Shown: positions 24,550 through 33,534, counted from the stretch's first letter. The stretch is 34,320 nt of DNA from Bacteroidales bacterium (GCA_016928305.1 JAFGKY010000123.1:1-34320), one strand, 5' to 3'. Numbers and translations: made by a program. The notes: a model not told the origin generated them from the sequence alone.

Positions 24550-25263
24550 TTAAGTTTTTGATACCTGCATGTTTTCAATATCGCTGCCAATTGGCGTCTT
24601 ATCGTATTTACGGTCGCCAATGGGAATGATAAACCCTTTTTCTTTTACCAGGATGGATCCGACAGGACAAACATCCATGGCTTTTTGTGCCAGCTCGTCG
24701 GTCAGCTGTTTACCCAATTTGGAATCAACAACAACCTCTACGTTGCTGCTTCTTCTCCGGTAGGCAAAAATACTTTTGCCCTTTTCATCCTTAATAGCCC
24801 GGATGCAGCGTTTACAAAGGATACACCGATTCTGGTCTTTTATGATTTTAGGATGGGAGGCGTCAATTTTGCGAAGTGGAAATTGAAACGGGAATCGGGG
24901 CACCAGCATCTGGAAACGATAGGCTAATGCCTGCAATTCACAGTTACCGCTTTTTTCACAGGCAGGACAAAAGTGATTGCCCTCCACAAACAGTAACTCA
25001 ACAATGGCTTTCCGTAGTTCTTTTATATCCTTAATATCATTTTCAATATTCATACCCTCTGCCACAGGTGTTGTGCATGCCGTCATCAGTTTCCCGTTCA
25101 CCCGCACCGTGCATATTCTGCATCCTCCTTTTGGTTTTACCCCGGGATAGTTGCAGAGTGTGGGAATATAGATTCCGTTTTCTTTCGCAGCTTCAACAAT
25201 GTACTGCCCCTTGGTGGCCATACATTCAGTGCCGTCTATGGTAAATCGAACAAATTGACTCAT
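24550..25263 (-). CDS. hoxU: Diaphorase iron-sulfur subunit HoxU (NuoG-N-like)
   Basis: A 237-residue electron-transfer subunit. In order: a [2Fe-2S] site C37/C48/C51/C63; a histidine-containing [4Fe-4S] site with H97, C99, C102 and C108 (NHFCPACEKSGNC); and a [4Fe-4S] site C147/C150/C153 with C199. This is the HoxU pattern, equal to the N-terminus of NuoG. It links the FMN subunit HoxF to HoxY. It starts 11 bases after the hoxF stop. Confidence 0.94.
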   Translation of the reverse strand: MSQFVRFTIDGTECMATKGQYIVEAAKENGIYIPTLCNYPGVKPKGGCRICTVRVNGKLMTACTTPVAEGMNIENDIKDIKELRKAIVELLFVEGNHFCPACEKSGNCELQALAYRFQMLVPRFPFQFPLRKIDASHPKIIKDQNRCILCKRCIRAIKDEKGKSIFAYRRRSSNVEVVVDSKLGKQLTDELAQKAMDVCPVGSILVKEKGFIIPIGDRKYDKTPIGSDIENMQVSKT

Positions 25264-25274
25264 AATTCATTGTA

Positions 25275-27077
25275 TTAAACATTAGGTACTCTGCCAGTGG
25301 CCTTTGCTGATTCTTTAATGACAGCATTCAGGTCAAACCCGCTGTCAAAGCTTTTATTTTTCTGTATCTTTTCTTCGTATAAATTCGGTAAGTTTTTCAG
25401 GCTAGAAAGAATTGGATTTGCAGCGGTCTGCCCGAGCCCGCAACGGCTTGCTCTCAGAATCTTACCCCATTCTTTAAGATCTTCAATATCCTGCTGAATA
25501 CCACGAGCATTCAATATTTTGTTCAATTTGTTACGCATCAGCGTTGGCACAATACGGCAGGTGGAGCAGCTTCCGCAGGACTCCTCAATAAAGAAATCCA
25601 TAAAATTCAACACAATATCGTTCAGGATGTCCCTCTCATTACCAATGATGATCAACGATCCACCCGTGGCCAGATCTTCATAGCCCAGGATGCGGTTGAA
25701 TTCATTGGGAGCGATCAGTGCACCGGAAGGTCCGCCAACCTGAACTGCCTGTACATTTTCTTTATCGGCACCAACCATATCGAGTATATCATCCACTGAA
25801 AATCCCCATACTACTTCATAAACACCGGGAAATTTGCAGTCACCCGATATGCTTAATAATTTGGTGCCGGTCGATTCGTGCGTACCAAATGATTTGTACC
25901 ACTCTCCGCCGTTGAGTATTACTTTTACAACCGAGCATAATGTTTCAACATTGTTGACTACGGTAGGCATGTCATGGTATCCTTTTTCAACAGGGAACGG
26001 AGGTCTGTCGCGTGGTTCCCCGCGCTTCCCTTCAGCGGATTCAATAAGTGCCGACTCTTCGCCACAAACATAAGCGCCCGCACCAAATTGTATGCGTATA
26101 TCGAAATTAAAGCCTTTTTTACCCAATATGTTTTTCCCGAGGTAATTAGCTTCCCTGGCTTTCTGCAGAACCTCCTCAAGATACTGCTCAAGGTATTTAT
26201 ATTCATACCGTATATACACAATACCTTCATTTGCGCCAACAGCATATCCGGCTATGACCATCCCTTCGAATAACAGGCGAGGCCTTTCGGTAAGGATTAC
26301 CCTGTCTTTGAATGTCCCGGGCTCGCCCTCATCAGCATTACAGAATATGTATTTCTTCTCGCCTGCAGCATTCCTGCAAAATTCCCATTTCAACCCTGTA
26401 GGGAAACCGGCTCCCCCTCTGCCCCGCATATTCGATTTCTTCACTTCATCAATGACTTCTTCGGGCTTCATTTTAATGATCTTCTCAATAGCCTGCCCTG
26501 CCTTGAAATTCCGTTCCAAAACCGGACCTATCTTTCGAATGTTATTGGAAACCACAGAACGGATAAGGTCAGAACGGTTTTCTCCATCTCCGTAATCCTG
26601 CACATTCATTTCACCAACATCCTTCCCCTCCTTGATATCGCGTACAATTTCTTTTACACGGAATGGCGTTAACCTCGTGAAAATATGATTGTTGATAATA
26701 GCCGCAGGTTCCTGGTCATTCATTCCTATGCAGGATGTTTCAAACAAACCTGCAAGACCGTCAGGAGTGACTTCCCCAAATTTAATACCGAGTTCCCTTG
26801 TGAAGGTCTCAGCTACCTCGGCCCTCCCCATCATATTGGCAACAGCACTGTTATTTAAATATATGGAATATTTACCGGTTGGTTTCTGTGAAAAGAAGTG
26901 GTAAAATGAAACGGTCTGCTCAACATCAACTTCCGACATTCCATACTCTTCAGCGATTTGTGAAATAGCCTCCCTGGAAATATAACCATCTTCCTGCTGG
27001 ATATCAATAAGAACATCCATCAACCTGAATTTATCATTTCCGTATTTTTCAATTATCTTCTTAACCGCAGCTTTCAT
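25275..27077 (-). CDS. hoxF: Diaphorase subunit HoxF with fused NuoE/HoxE-like N-terminal domain
   Basis: A 600-residue NAD(H)-binding subunit. Residues 1-150 form a NuoE/thioredoxin-like domain; the rest is NuoF-like. The FMN loop GRGGAGFPTGLKW is at 219-231, the NADH region FGAGAYVCGEESALIES at 331-347, and the [4Fe-4S] site is C501/C504/C507 with C546. In the NuoE domain only one of the four expected [2Fe-2S] cysteines remains (C116 in SCIGMN; the first pair is replaced in YLNNSAVANMMG), so it probably has no cluster. First gene of the hox operon, behind a promoter with a perfect Rex operator. Confidence 0.94.
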   Translation of the reverse strand: MKAAVKKIIEKYGNDKFRLMDVLIDIQQEDGYISREAISQIAEEYGMSEVDVEQTVSFYHFFSQKPTGKYSIYLNNSAVANMMGRAEVAETFTRELGIKFGEVTPDGLAGLFETSCIGMNDQEPAAIINNHIFTRLTPFRVKEIVRDIKEGKDVGEMNVQDYGDGENRSDLIRSVVSNNIRKIGPVLERNFKAGQAIEKIIKMKPEEVIDEVKKSNMRGRGGAGFPTGLKWEFCRNAAGEKKYIFCNADEGEPGTFKDRVILTERPRLLFEGMVIAGYAVGANEGIVYIRYEYKYLEQYLEEVLQKAREANYLGKNILGKKGFNFDIRIQFGAGAYVCGEESALIESAEGKRGEPRDRPPFPVEKGYHDMPTVVNNVETLCSVVKVILNGGEWYKSFGTHESTGTKLLSISGDCKFPGVYEVVWGFSVDDILDMVGADKENVQAVQVGGPSGALIAPNEFNRILGYEDLATGGSLIIIGNERDILNDIVLNFMDFFIEESCGSCSTCRIVPTLMRNKLNKILNARGIQQDIEDLKEWGKILRASRCGLGQTAANPILSSLKNLPNLYEEKIQKNKSFDSGFDLNAVIKESAKATGRVPNV

Positions 27078-27131
27078 GTTGTATATGCTTTAATCTTAAT
27101 GGTTTATCATAGCTTACTTGTCAATTTCCAT

Positions 27132-27149
27132 TTGTGAATTGATTCACAA
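27132..27149 (-). promoter_or_regulatory. Perfect Rex operator of the hox operon
   Basis: TTGTGAATTGATTCACAA is an exact inverted repeat of the Rex half-site TTGTGAA with a 4-base spacer, the textbook layout. It lies immediately downstream of the predicted -7 element and thus over the expected transcription start, 55 bases before the HoxF start. A rex gene is in the same window. Confidence 0.88.
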
Positions 27150-27181
27150 CTAAAGTATAATAGAAAATTTATATAAACAAG
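27150..27181 (-). promoter_or_regulatory. Predicted promoter of the hox operon
   Basis: On the minus strand CTTG (27178-27181), a 20-base spacer, and TACTTTAG (27150-27157) match the Bacteroidota TTTG-N19-21-TAnnTTTG architecture with one mismatch in each element. The Rex operator follows with no gap, so Rex binding would block initiation. Confidence 0.6.
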
Positions 27182-27412
27182 GACTTTTAAAAATTTAGCT
27201 TGAATTTATGTTATGATCATCTTTATATTATTTTACAATCTGTTGATTATATGAATTATATTCGTCATTTTTGAAAATTCAACAGTAGTTTTCCCCGGGG
27301 TAAAAAAAGATTGTGAAAAAAATAACAATCCACCTTGTGAGCTGAAAAACTTGCAAAATGAATACATTTTACTTTGAGTGAGATAAGTCTCCTGCCGTAA
27401 CAATGACCTGAG

Positions 27413-27480
27413 CCGGACATACCGTGCTCCGGTGAATCCCGATGAATCGGGAGTAAGCGATGCAAGCTGCAGGAATGCAG
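27413..27480. other. Three consecutive hairpins, possible structured RNA or remnant
   Basis: Stems CCGGA (27413-27417)/TCCGG (27428-27432), TCCCGA (27437-27442)/TCGGGA (27447-27452) and CTGCA (27467-27471)/TGCAG (27476-27480) follow one another. On the plus strand the loops of the last two are TGAA and GGAA (GNRA-like). No known RNA family was recognised. Confidence 0.35.
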
Positions 27481-27535
27481 TATGTTGTAGTATTATTTCC
27501 GGATAGTGTTTAAATAGTCTTTTAAACCGGTAAAA

Positions 27536-28255
27536 TTATCTTTTATTGACTGATCCTGCACTGGAAGTACTTATGTTTTTAATACGCGGTTCTCCCATAT
27601 AGGTGATATTGCCAGCGCTACTGCATTTGAAACTGGCTTCTTCGGTGATAAATACGCGCGCACTCCCGGCACTTGAAACATTGACATCTCCTGACTTTGC
27701 TTCCAGATCAAAGGCATTCAGATCGCCTGCACTGCTCAGATCGGCTTTGAGATAGTTTGTTTTACCGGAAAGTTTTGCATCACCGGCACTGCTGATATCA
27801 ATTTCCAGTTTATCGACTTCAACATCAAGGTTAAGATCACCGGCACTGCTCATTTCTATATCCAGTTCATCAGTCACCAGTGTATTGTCACCATCAACAT
27901 CTCCGGCACTGGTAATATCAATTGAGTTAAGTTTTTTATAAGTAATATATACTTTCTTTTCTCTGGCACTCCGGATATTCTTGTCGCTATATACCTTCAA
28001 TCTATTGTCCACCACCTCCGTTTTTATCCATTCCTGCAAATTTTCATCGGCTTCAACGACAACCGACTCATTATCTCCCTGTGTAATAATAGCATCAATC
28101 CCGGTTGCTACCTTTAATTCCGTAAAACGGGAAACATCGCGGGTTTCTTTCACTACCTTTCCATTTCCGGTAACAGTATCTATGTTATCAAAATAGCAAC
28201 TTCCTGTGACCAAAATAAGAAAGGCGACTGGAAAACAGAATTGTAAAGCTTTCAT
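27536..28255 (-). CDS. Lipoprotein with DUF2807 (head GIN) beta-helix domain
   Basis: A 239-residue protein with a lipoprotein signal; the lipobox cysteine is C20 (TGSC). The mature part is the DUF2807 putative auto-transporter adhesin head GIN domain common in Bacteroidota, beginning GNGKVVKETRDVSRFTELKVATGI. Seven SAG(D/S/N) motifs recur at about 20-residue spacing through the second half (for example SSAGDLNLDV, SSAGDAKLS), as expected for coils of a beta-helix. Surface exposure or a role in envelope response is possible; the family has no established function. It lies on the minus strand, apart from the hox promoter. Confidence 0.88.
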   Translation of the reverse strand: MKALQFCFPVAFLILVTGSCYFDNIDTVTGNGKVVKETRDVSRFTELKVATGIDAIITQGDNESVVVEADENLQEWIKTEVVDNRLKVYSDKNIRSAREKKVYITYKKLNSIDITSAGDVDGDNTLVTDELDIEMSSAGDLNLDVEVDKLEIDISSAGDAKLSGKTNYLKADLSSAGDLNAFDLEAKSGDVNVSSAGSARVFITEEASFKCSSAGNITYMGEPRIKNISTSSAGSVNKR

Positions 28256-28308
28256 GATGTTTTTTTTAATATGACGATAATAAAATTGTATTGCTGCATC
28301 AGGATGTA

Positions 28309-28734
28309 TCAGAAGTTAAATATAATTGTTTTCTTAAGGTCGGGATGAAGACTTTTTGCTACCGGGCAGTTAAGGCATGCCACTTTAATAATCTCTTTCT
28401 GGTTTTCGGTGTAATTATTTTCAGGGAAAAAAAGTTCCAAAATCACTTCGGCAACACGGCGGGGATCACCTGCCATGATCTTTGTAATGTCAATCGTGGT
28501 ACCGTCGATGGAAAACCCATGTTCCTGGGCTTCCATGCCTGCAATGGTAATCATACAACTCCCCAGTGCAGTTGCCAGCAAGTCGGTCGGAGAAAATGCT
28601 TCACCGCGTCCTTTGTTGTCAACCGGTGCATCCGTTACCAGTTCATTGCCTGAGTTTACATGGACTGCTTTTGTTCTGAGTTCGCCCAGGTATTCGGTAT
28701 ATATAGTGGGCATAATCGGGTAATAATTACTCAT
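28309..28734 (-). CDS. OsmC/Ohr-family peroxiredoxin-like protein
   Basis: A 141-residue OsmC-family protein. The conserved first cysteine is C60 in ATALGSCM, and the second is in VACLNCPVAKSL (C120 or C123, the extra CxxC being a variation of the usual single cysteine). The N-terminal AFSPTDLLATALG is typical of the YhfA/OsmC branch. Members reduce organic hydroperoxides with a dithiol cofactor; the exact branch is not determined. It is followed by a 53-base gap before the DUF2807 gene on the same strand. Confidence 0.9.
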   Translation of the reverse strand: MSNYYPIMPTIYTEYLGELRTKAVHVNSGNELVTDAPVDNKGRGEAFSPTDLLATALGSCMITIAGMEAQEHGFSIDGTTIDITKIMAGDPRRVAEVILELFFPENNYTENQKEIIKVACLNCPVAKSLHPDLKKTIIFNF

Positions 28735-28976
28735 GCAATTTAGAAAGGAAAATTTACTAATACAAGGTAAAATTAATCATTACACACACTATTATTCAGA
28801 ACTCCATGTATTTCTTGTGTTACAATATTATGGATAATCCGGGAACCGGCACACCTATTTTTCAGGATCATTGATTGTTTCACCGCTTCTTCCGGCTCTT
28901 GTCATTAAAAGCAACTCTCAGAGCAGCCCGTCAAAATGATCACAAGGACCTCAATAGCATAAAAGGAGACCATGAT

Positions 28977-29831
28977 TTATGGATTGTATTTATAACCTAT
29001 GATGCAGTTATCCCATAGTGCAGGAACAACAAAAAGGCCTTGTTCATCAATAAATTCAAAATCGGCACAATGTATCTTTTGTTCCCGTGTATTCAATAAT
29101 TCAGTTAATTCAACAAATATATCGCCTTCATGTACCTGATAAATATTCCCTTCAAAATGAGAAACCAGGTAATCATTACCGTATTTTTTAATGCCGTCAA
29201 TAATGCCGGGAGGAAAGCGGGCAATAATTTCAATTTTCTTATCAGTCAGGGCAATTGACTTTAAACAGCTATCGCCGGTAACACCCACAATAAGTTTGTC
29301 ATTATCGACAATAATACCGTTGATGCCTTCAATTTCAGAACTCTCCAGCCATTTTTCGGTAACATGATTACTGATTTTATAAATGGTTGCTTTATCACTG
29401 ACGGTAACATAAATATTTCCTATGGAATCCAATGCTATATCATTCAAGAATCCCGGTCCGCTGATCCTGTAGCGGGTTTCCACCTTTTCTGATTCAAGGT
29501 CAAACTGAACCACGCCGAATCTTTCAACAATGTATAACCTCCCATCGTGAATACAAATACCCGTAGGACAGGTAAGGTTGCCCACAAACATCTTTTCAGT
29601 CACCTTTCCTTTAAGGTTTGCTTTTGAAACGCAATCGCTGTTATAGTTTTCTCCGTTCTTTGGATTGTGGTTATAATTTGACACGTACAGGCAGTTATTC
29701 TGCCTGTCGTAAACAACAGATTCCGGTCCCTGAAATTCCGTGTCATTTTTCCAGATCATTTTCAGCTGCGCAAATACCGGGCACGTGAATACCCCGGTAC
29801 ACAAGGTAAGTGTAATGAAAAGATTTTTCAC
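28977..29831 (-). CDS. Secreted SMP-30/NHL-type beta-propeller protein
   Basis: A 284-residue protein with a Sec signal peptide ending near CPVFAQ (residue 22). The rest has repeated propeller blades with the SMP-30/gluconolactonase/NHL flavour: GPESVVYDRQNNCLYVSN, CPTGICIHDGRLYIVERFG, FLNDIALDSIGNIYVTV and GINGIIVDNDKLIVG. Some family members are lactonases, but the metal ligands cannot be confirmed by eye. The frame starts at GTG 29831; the ATG six bases earlier in the sequence is in another frame that stops at once. Periplasmic or surface location is predicted. Confidence 0.82.
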   Translation of the reverse strand: MKNLFITLTLCTGVFTCPVFAQLKMIWKNDTEFQGPESVVYDRQNNCLYVSNYNHNPKNGENYNSDCVSKANLKGKVTEKMFVGNLTCPTGICIHDGRLYIVERFGVVQFDLESEKVETRYRISGPGFLNDIALDSIGNIYVTVSDKATIYKISNHVTEKWLESSEIEGINGIIVDNDKLIVGVTGDSCLKSIALTDKKIEIIARFPPGIIDGIKKYGNDYLVSHFEGNIYQVHEGDIFVELTELLNTREQKIHCADFEFIDEQGLFVVPALWDNCIIGYKYNP

Positions 29832-30166
29832 ACCATGTATATTTTAATTTTCGTTAAACAGACATTACGTCCTCCGTATTACAAGACACGATTACCGCTT
29901 CAAGTTACAAAATAATTACTAATGTAAATTAAGAGTTAGTGTTTTTGCCACAAACCTGCCTGCTTCGCCTTCGCATAGCTTCAGCGGAGCAAAGCCGTCA
30001 GGCAGGGACACCAAGTTACGAAGGTATCACCAAGAAGTTGCTTTGTGTATCTTTGTGCTTTAGTGCCTTTGTGGCAATGATTTACCTTTTTCGATCCTTC
30101 ATTCGCCATCACTATTGAAATAATGAATATCTTCATCTTTCTTTTTAAATCTTAATCATTGTTATT
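29832..30166. repeat. Intergenic region with nested palindromic repeat
   Basis: No gene seen. A perfect inverted repeat TTGCCACAAA (29945-29954) / TTTGTGGCAA (30068-30077) encloses a second one, CCTGCCTG (29955-29962) / CAGGCAGG (29999-30006). The inner palindrome recurs at 33662-33701. This is the form of a dispersed intergenic repeat element. Confidence 0.7.
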
Positions 30167-30811
30167 ATGAACAATACCATGAAATTTCTATTTTATATGC
30201 TGATCATAGCGCTGACAAAATTCACGTGCAATGCGCAGCTTAATGACACCGTTCTACTGCCCGACCCTGTTAAACAGGAAGGAAAAGCCCTTATGCAGGC
30301 GCTCAATGAGCGGCACTCATCACGTGAATATGTGGATAAAGAACTTACACTTCAGCAAATGGCTGACATGTTGTGGGCAGCCTATGGCATTAACCGGAAG
30401 GATGGAAGACGTACGGTTCCTTCAGCCCGCAATAAGCAGGAGATAGATGTATATGTTACAACGGCCGAAGGTGTTTTCCTGTATGATGCTCTAGAGAACA
30501 GCCTTGTACGCATCTCGGGTGATGATATCCGGGGCAGAACCGGTGGTCAGCCCTGGGTTAAGACTGCTGCTGTGAATATTATATATGTTTGTGATAAAAC
30601 CAGGGCTGCTTCGCAGGATGAAAGAGGAGTGCTGGTAAATGCTGCCTTCACAGCCGGTGCCTGTGCCCAGAATGTATATTTATATTGTGCCTCAGAAGGC
30701 ATTGGCAGCGTAGTCCGCGGATCATTCAACGGTGATGAGCTGAGGGGCCTGCTGAAGCTAAACGATAACCAGGTCATTGTAATGGCGCAGACGGTTGGGT
30801 ATACAAAATAG
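30167..30811 (+). CDS. Secreted nitroreductase-family flavoprotein (SagB/ThcOx-like)
   Basis: A 214-residue protein (210 if started at ATG 30179, which gives the cleaner signal MKFLFYMLIIALTKFTCNAQ). The mature part is a nitroreductase fold: RHSSREYVDKELTLQQMADMLWAAYGINR near the N-terminus, the FMN-contact segment RTVPSARNKQEIDVYV, and AAFTAGACAQNVYLYCASEGIGSV. The SagB/ThcOx-like subgroup is suggested by TVPSARN. A signal peptide on this fold is common among Bacteroidota homologues. Substrate unknown. It stands alone between divergent and convergent genes. Confidence 0.88.
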   Translation: MNNTMKFLFYMLIIALTKFTCNAQLNDTVLLPDPVKQEGKALMQALNERHSSREYVDKELTLQQMADMLWAAYGINRKDGRRTVPSARNKQEIDVYVTTAEGVFLYDALENSLVRISGDDIRGRTGGQPWVKTAAVNIIYVCDKTRAASQDERGVLVNAAFTAGACAQNVYLYCASEGIGSVVRGSFNGDELRGLLKLNDNQVIVMAQTVGYTK

Positions 30812-30870
30812 CTCATATGCTATTTCGATTCCTGTTTCTCTAACCCAACAATCGCATCCCTTCTTATCCT

Positions 30871-30910
30871 CCCCCTTAGGTGGAAGCCCTCTAAATTACC
30901 TAAAGGGGGG
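30871..30910. repeat. Imperfect palindrome after the nitroreductase gene
   Basis: CCCCCTTAGGT (30871-30881) pairs with ACCTAAAGGGGG (from 30898) with one bulged A; a short T-rich stretch (ACTTTTATC) follows on the plus strand. Possible terminator for the nitroreductase gene. The loop contains GAAGCCCTCTAA, close to the reverse complement of the TTAGAGGGGGCTT element at 31036 and 33705. Confidence 0.5.
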
Positions 30911-31019
30911 ACTTTTATCGTCCAATCATTTATTTCATATAAAGCCATAACATATTCTCCTATCCTTCGAAAACTATTCACCTGTTTTTCTATGCACAAA
31001 ACCCACATCTCTTTCTGTT

Positions 31020-31050
31020 CTCCCCCTTGGGGGAGTTAGAGGGGGCTTCC
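31020..31050. repeat. Palindrome plus GAGTTAGAGGGGGCTT element at a permease stop codon
   Basis: CTCCCCC (31020-31026) and GGGGGAG (31029-31035) form a perfect 7-bp palindrome with a TT centre. It runs directly into GAGTTAGAGGGGGCTT, which reaches the stop codon of the minus-strand permease. The same 16-mer abuts the stop of the second permease at 33703-33718. Confidence 0.75.
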
Positions 31051-33534
31051 CTACTCGTATCGAAGAGTTTCAACCGGATTCCTACTTGCTGCCCTCCAGC
31101 TTTGCCAACAAACCGTGAGACACGCAACAAATATGGCGACCAGGCCTGCAACAGCAAATATCCACCAGCCGAGGCTGATCCGGTATGCAAAGCTTTCGAG
31201 CCATGTTGACATTGCATAATAGCCAACCGGGCATGCAATAATAAAAGACAGAACAACCAGAAAAGCAAATTCCTTAATCAACATATACATTATGCTTAAA
31301 CTCGATGCTCCGTTAACTTTTCTGATCCCGATCTCTTTGGTGCGTTGTAAAATAATAACCGATGAGATGGCAAACAATCCCATGCATGAAACGATTATGG
31401 CCAGCAGAGAAAAGAAATTGGTCAGACGCGATTGAATGATTTCCTTTTTATAAGCCTCGAAAAAAATGTTCTTATTGTACTTATAGTCAAGTGGATAGTC
31501 TTTAACTATCCTTTCCCATGTTTCTGAAATGTGCTGAAGGGCCTTCTGACCGTTTTTTTCATCGGTTTTTACAAGGAGGTTCCAGAACCAGATATTTTTC
31601 TGAAAGAAAACATAGGGTTTGATCTCATGATGCAGGGTGTTTACATTGAAATCTTTCACAACACCTACGATCTGCCCGCCAAAAATCACATTTTCGCCCC
31701 ATAAGAATTTGAGCTTAAAAGGTTTTCCGACAGCCTCTTCGGGCGTCCATCCAAGTCCCTTCACTGCAGTTTCATTGAGAACATAATCCTCCCTTCTGTT
31801 AATGTATGAGCTCAAATGATGCCCATTAACAACAGCCTCGCCTTGGCTATCATCTTCCCTGATCCGGTATTCTTTCAATGGAGGAAAATCATGTCCGGCT
31901 ATTATGGGGACATCCAGAAATTTGAAGAAGTTATCATCAGCCACATAAACCCACAGAATTTTATCCTTATTCTCCGGATTGATTCCGCTGGTTTCAAAGC
32001 CCATTGCATCCATGGTCAGATCGAACGGGTCTTCAAAGGAAGCAGTCACTTCTTTAATAGAAGGGCTCCGCAATAATTCTGATTTCAGGACACTGTAATG
32101 TGACATGATATCCTGGTTGAAAAGTTTTATAACCAATACACTGTCGAGTTTTGCCCCGCTTTGTCTTTCTTGTATATACCTACCTTGTATATTTATTACT
32201 AATGCACTAATAATCAGTACTATAGTTAGAATAAACTGAAAGACTACCAGTGATTTTCTGAATCCTGCAGGAGGTTTCCTTTTAGCAGCAACTGATTGTG
32301 TAACGACAGACTTGGTTGAAGGATAAAATCGCATAAAGAACAGGAGAACAGGAACACTTCCGATGATTATTGTTCCGGCAAACAGGATAGCCATCCAATG
32401 CAGTGTTTCAGGAAAAAAAGACATAAGGTTTGGATGCAGCATGTTACCGGTTACGGATGAAAGAACCGGTAATGAAATGCGGATAAGGAGATAGGCCAGG
32501 CTGAACGCAATTGTTGTGATAATTAATGATTCAATAAAATACATAACCATTAATCCGGTGTTTGTGCAACCGTGGATCTTATACATATGCAAATTCCGTA
32601 ATCGCCCATAAATGCCTGCAATATTAAGGTTTAAGTAATTTATCCAGGAGACAGTCAATATTATCAAACCGGTAATACTCAAAATGAGTATCACGGTCAT
32701 ATTACTGTTATCTTCCATTTCCCTGTCTTTATTTGATTTCAGGTGAATATCGGTGATGCGCTGCAAGTGCGGTACAATAATGTTGCTGTTGCTTTTATCG
32801 TCGGTATGCCTATCTAAAAAAGCATCGAATTTCTTTAAAAAATCGGATGGTTGTGCATGTTTATGCAATAAAAGGTAGACATATTTCCAGCTTTCGCTGT
32901 TTTGTGATTTATCGGAAATCAGCAAATCAGTGTGAAAGTGCGATGTTACCGGAATATCTTTAAATACACCGGTAATAGTATAATTCAGCTTCGTCCATTT
33001 TTCTCCGTCGTGCCAGCCGGTATTAGTAATTGTCTGGCCGACAGGATCGGTTTCTCCAAAGTATTTCCTGGCCAGTGATTCGGAAATCACTGCTGTGTAG
33101 GGTTCTTGAAGGACTTTGTTTCGGTCACCTTTCAGAGGGCTGATGCTGAAAACGGAAAAGAAGGCTGAATCGGTATAATAGGCATTCTCAAGGACAAATT
33201 TCTTTTCGTTTGCCATTAACGTCATTCTCCTCCCGGGAAACAGCATCACCATTTTCTCAACTTCGGGAAATTCCTCCGGCACATATTTTATCCATGAAGT
33301 TGCACAACGTGCAAAATGAGCTTTATAGCCATTTTCATTTTCGACCTCCATGGTGAACCGGTAGATACGGTTTGCCCTGGTGTGGAACCTGTCAAAACTG
33401 AATTCGTATTTTACAAAGAGAATAATCAGTATGCTACAGGCGATGCTGATTGAAAGGCCTATGATGTTGATGGCGCCATAAAGTTTGTTTCTGAGAATGT
33501 TCCGGATGGCTATATTCAGGTATTTCTTCAGCAT
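31051..33534 (-). CDS. ABC transporter permease, MacB/FtsX type
   Basis: An 827-residue permease. An N-terminal helix (about 20-44, starting after NIAIRNILRNKLYGAINIIGL) is followed by a MacB-type periplasmic domain, a helix block near 280-400, a helix at about 430-450 after a linker, a second large periplasmic domain and a C-terminal FtsX block with RTKEIGIRKVNGASS and terminal NPVETLRYE. The doubled FtsX architecture is typical of Bacteroidota permeases. No ATPase gene is in view; it may lie beyond the window. Tandem with a second copy at 33717, each ending in the same tail and flanked by the same repeat. Substrate unknown. Confidence 0.92.
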   Translation of the reverse strand: MLKKYLNIAIRNILRNKLYGAINIIGLSISIACSILIILFVKYEFSFDRFHTRANRIYRFTMEVENENGYKAHFARCATSWIKYVPEEFPEVEKMVMLFPGRRMTLMANEKKFVLENAYYTDSAFFSVFSISPLKGDRNKVLQEPYTAVISESLARKYFGETDPVGQTITNTGWHDGEKWTKLNYTITGVFKDIPVTSHFHTDLLISDKSQNSESWKYVYLLLHKHAQPSDFLKKFDAFLDRHTDDKSNSNIIVPHLQRITDIHLKSNKDREMEDNSNMTVILILSITGLIILTVSWINYLNLNIAGIYGRLRNLHMYKIHGCTNTGLMVMYFIESLIITTIAFSLAYLLIRISLPVLSSVTGNMLHPNLMSFFPETLHWMAILFAGTIIIGSVPVLLFFMRFYPSTKSVVTQSVAAKRKPPAGFRKSLVVFQFILTIVLIISALVINIQGRYIQERQSGAKLDSVLVIKLFNQDIMSHYSVLKSELLRSPSIKEVTASFEDPFDLTMDAMGFETSGINPENKDKILWVYVADDNFFKFLDVPIIAGHDFPPLKEYRIREDDSQGEAVVNGHHLSSYINRREDYVLNETAVKGLGWTPEEAVGKPFKLKFLWGENVIFGGQIVGVVKDFNVNTLHHEIKPYVFFQKNIWFWNLLVKTDEKNGQKALQHISETWERIVKDYPLDYKYNKNIFFEAYKKEIIQSRLTNFFSLLAIIVSCMGLFAISSVIILQRTKEIGIRKVNGASSLSIMYMLIKEFAFLVVLSFIIACPVGYYAMSTWLESFAYRISLGWWIFAVAGLVAIFVACLTVCWQSWRAASRNPVETLRYE

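Larger units (their letters stand above)
27078..27535. other. Intergenic region: hox promoter plus a hairpin-rich stretch
   Basis: The hox side (27078-27181) carries the 5' leader, Rex operator and promoter. 27182-27400 is AT-rich with no recognised feature. 27413-27480 holds three consecutive hairpins. I find no convincing gene; a 66-codon minus-strand frame (27265-27465) shows no protein-like character. Confidence 0.6.

Noticed and set aside
27265..27465. Minus-strand 66-codon frame before the hox promoter
   Set aside because: Composition is not protein-like, it overlaps the hairpin run, and no family is recognisable.
27413..27480. Group II intron domain V/VI remnant
   Set aside because: The hairpins do not match the domain V consensus and no maturase fragment is nearby.
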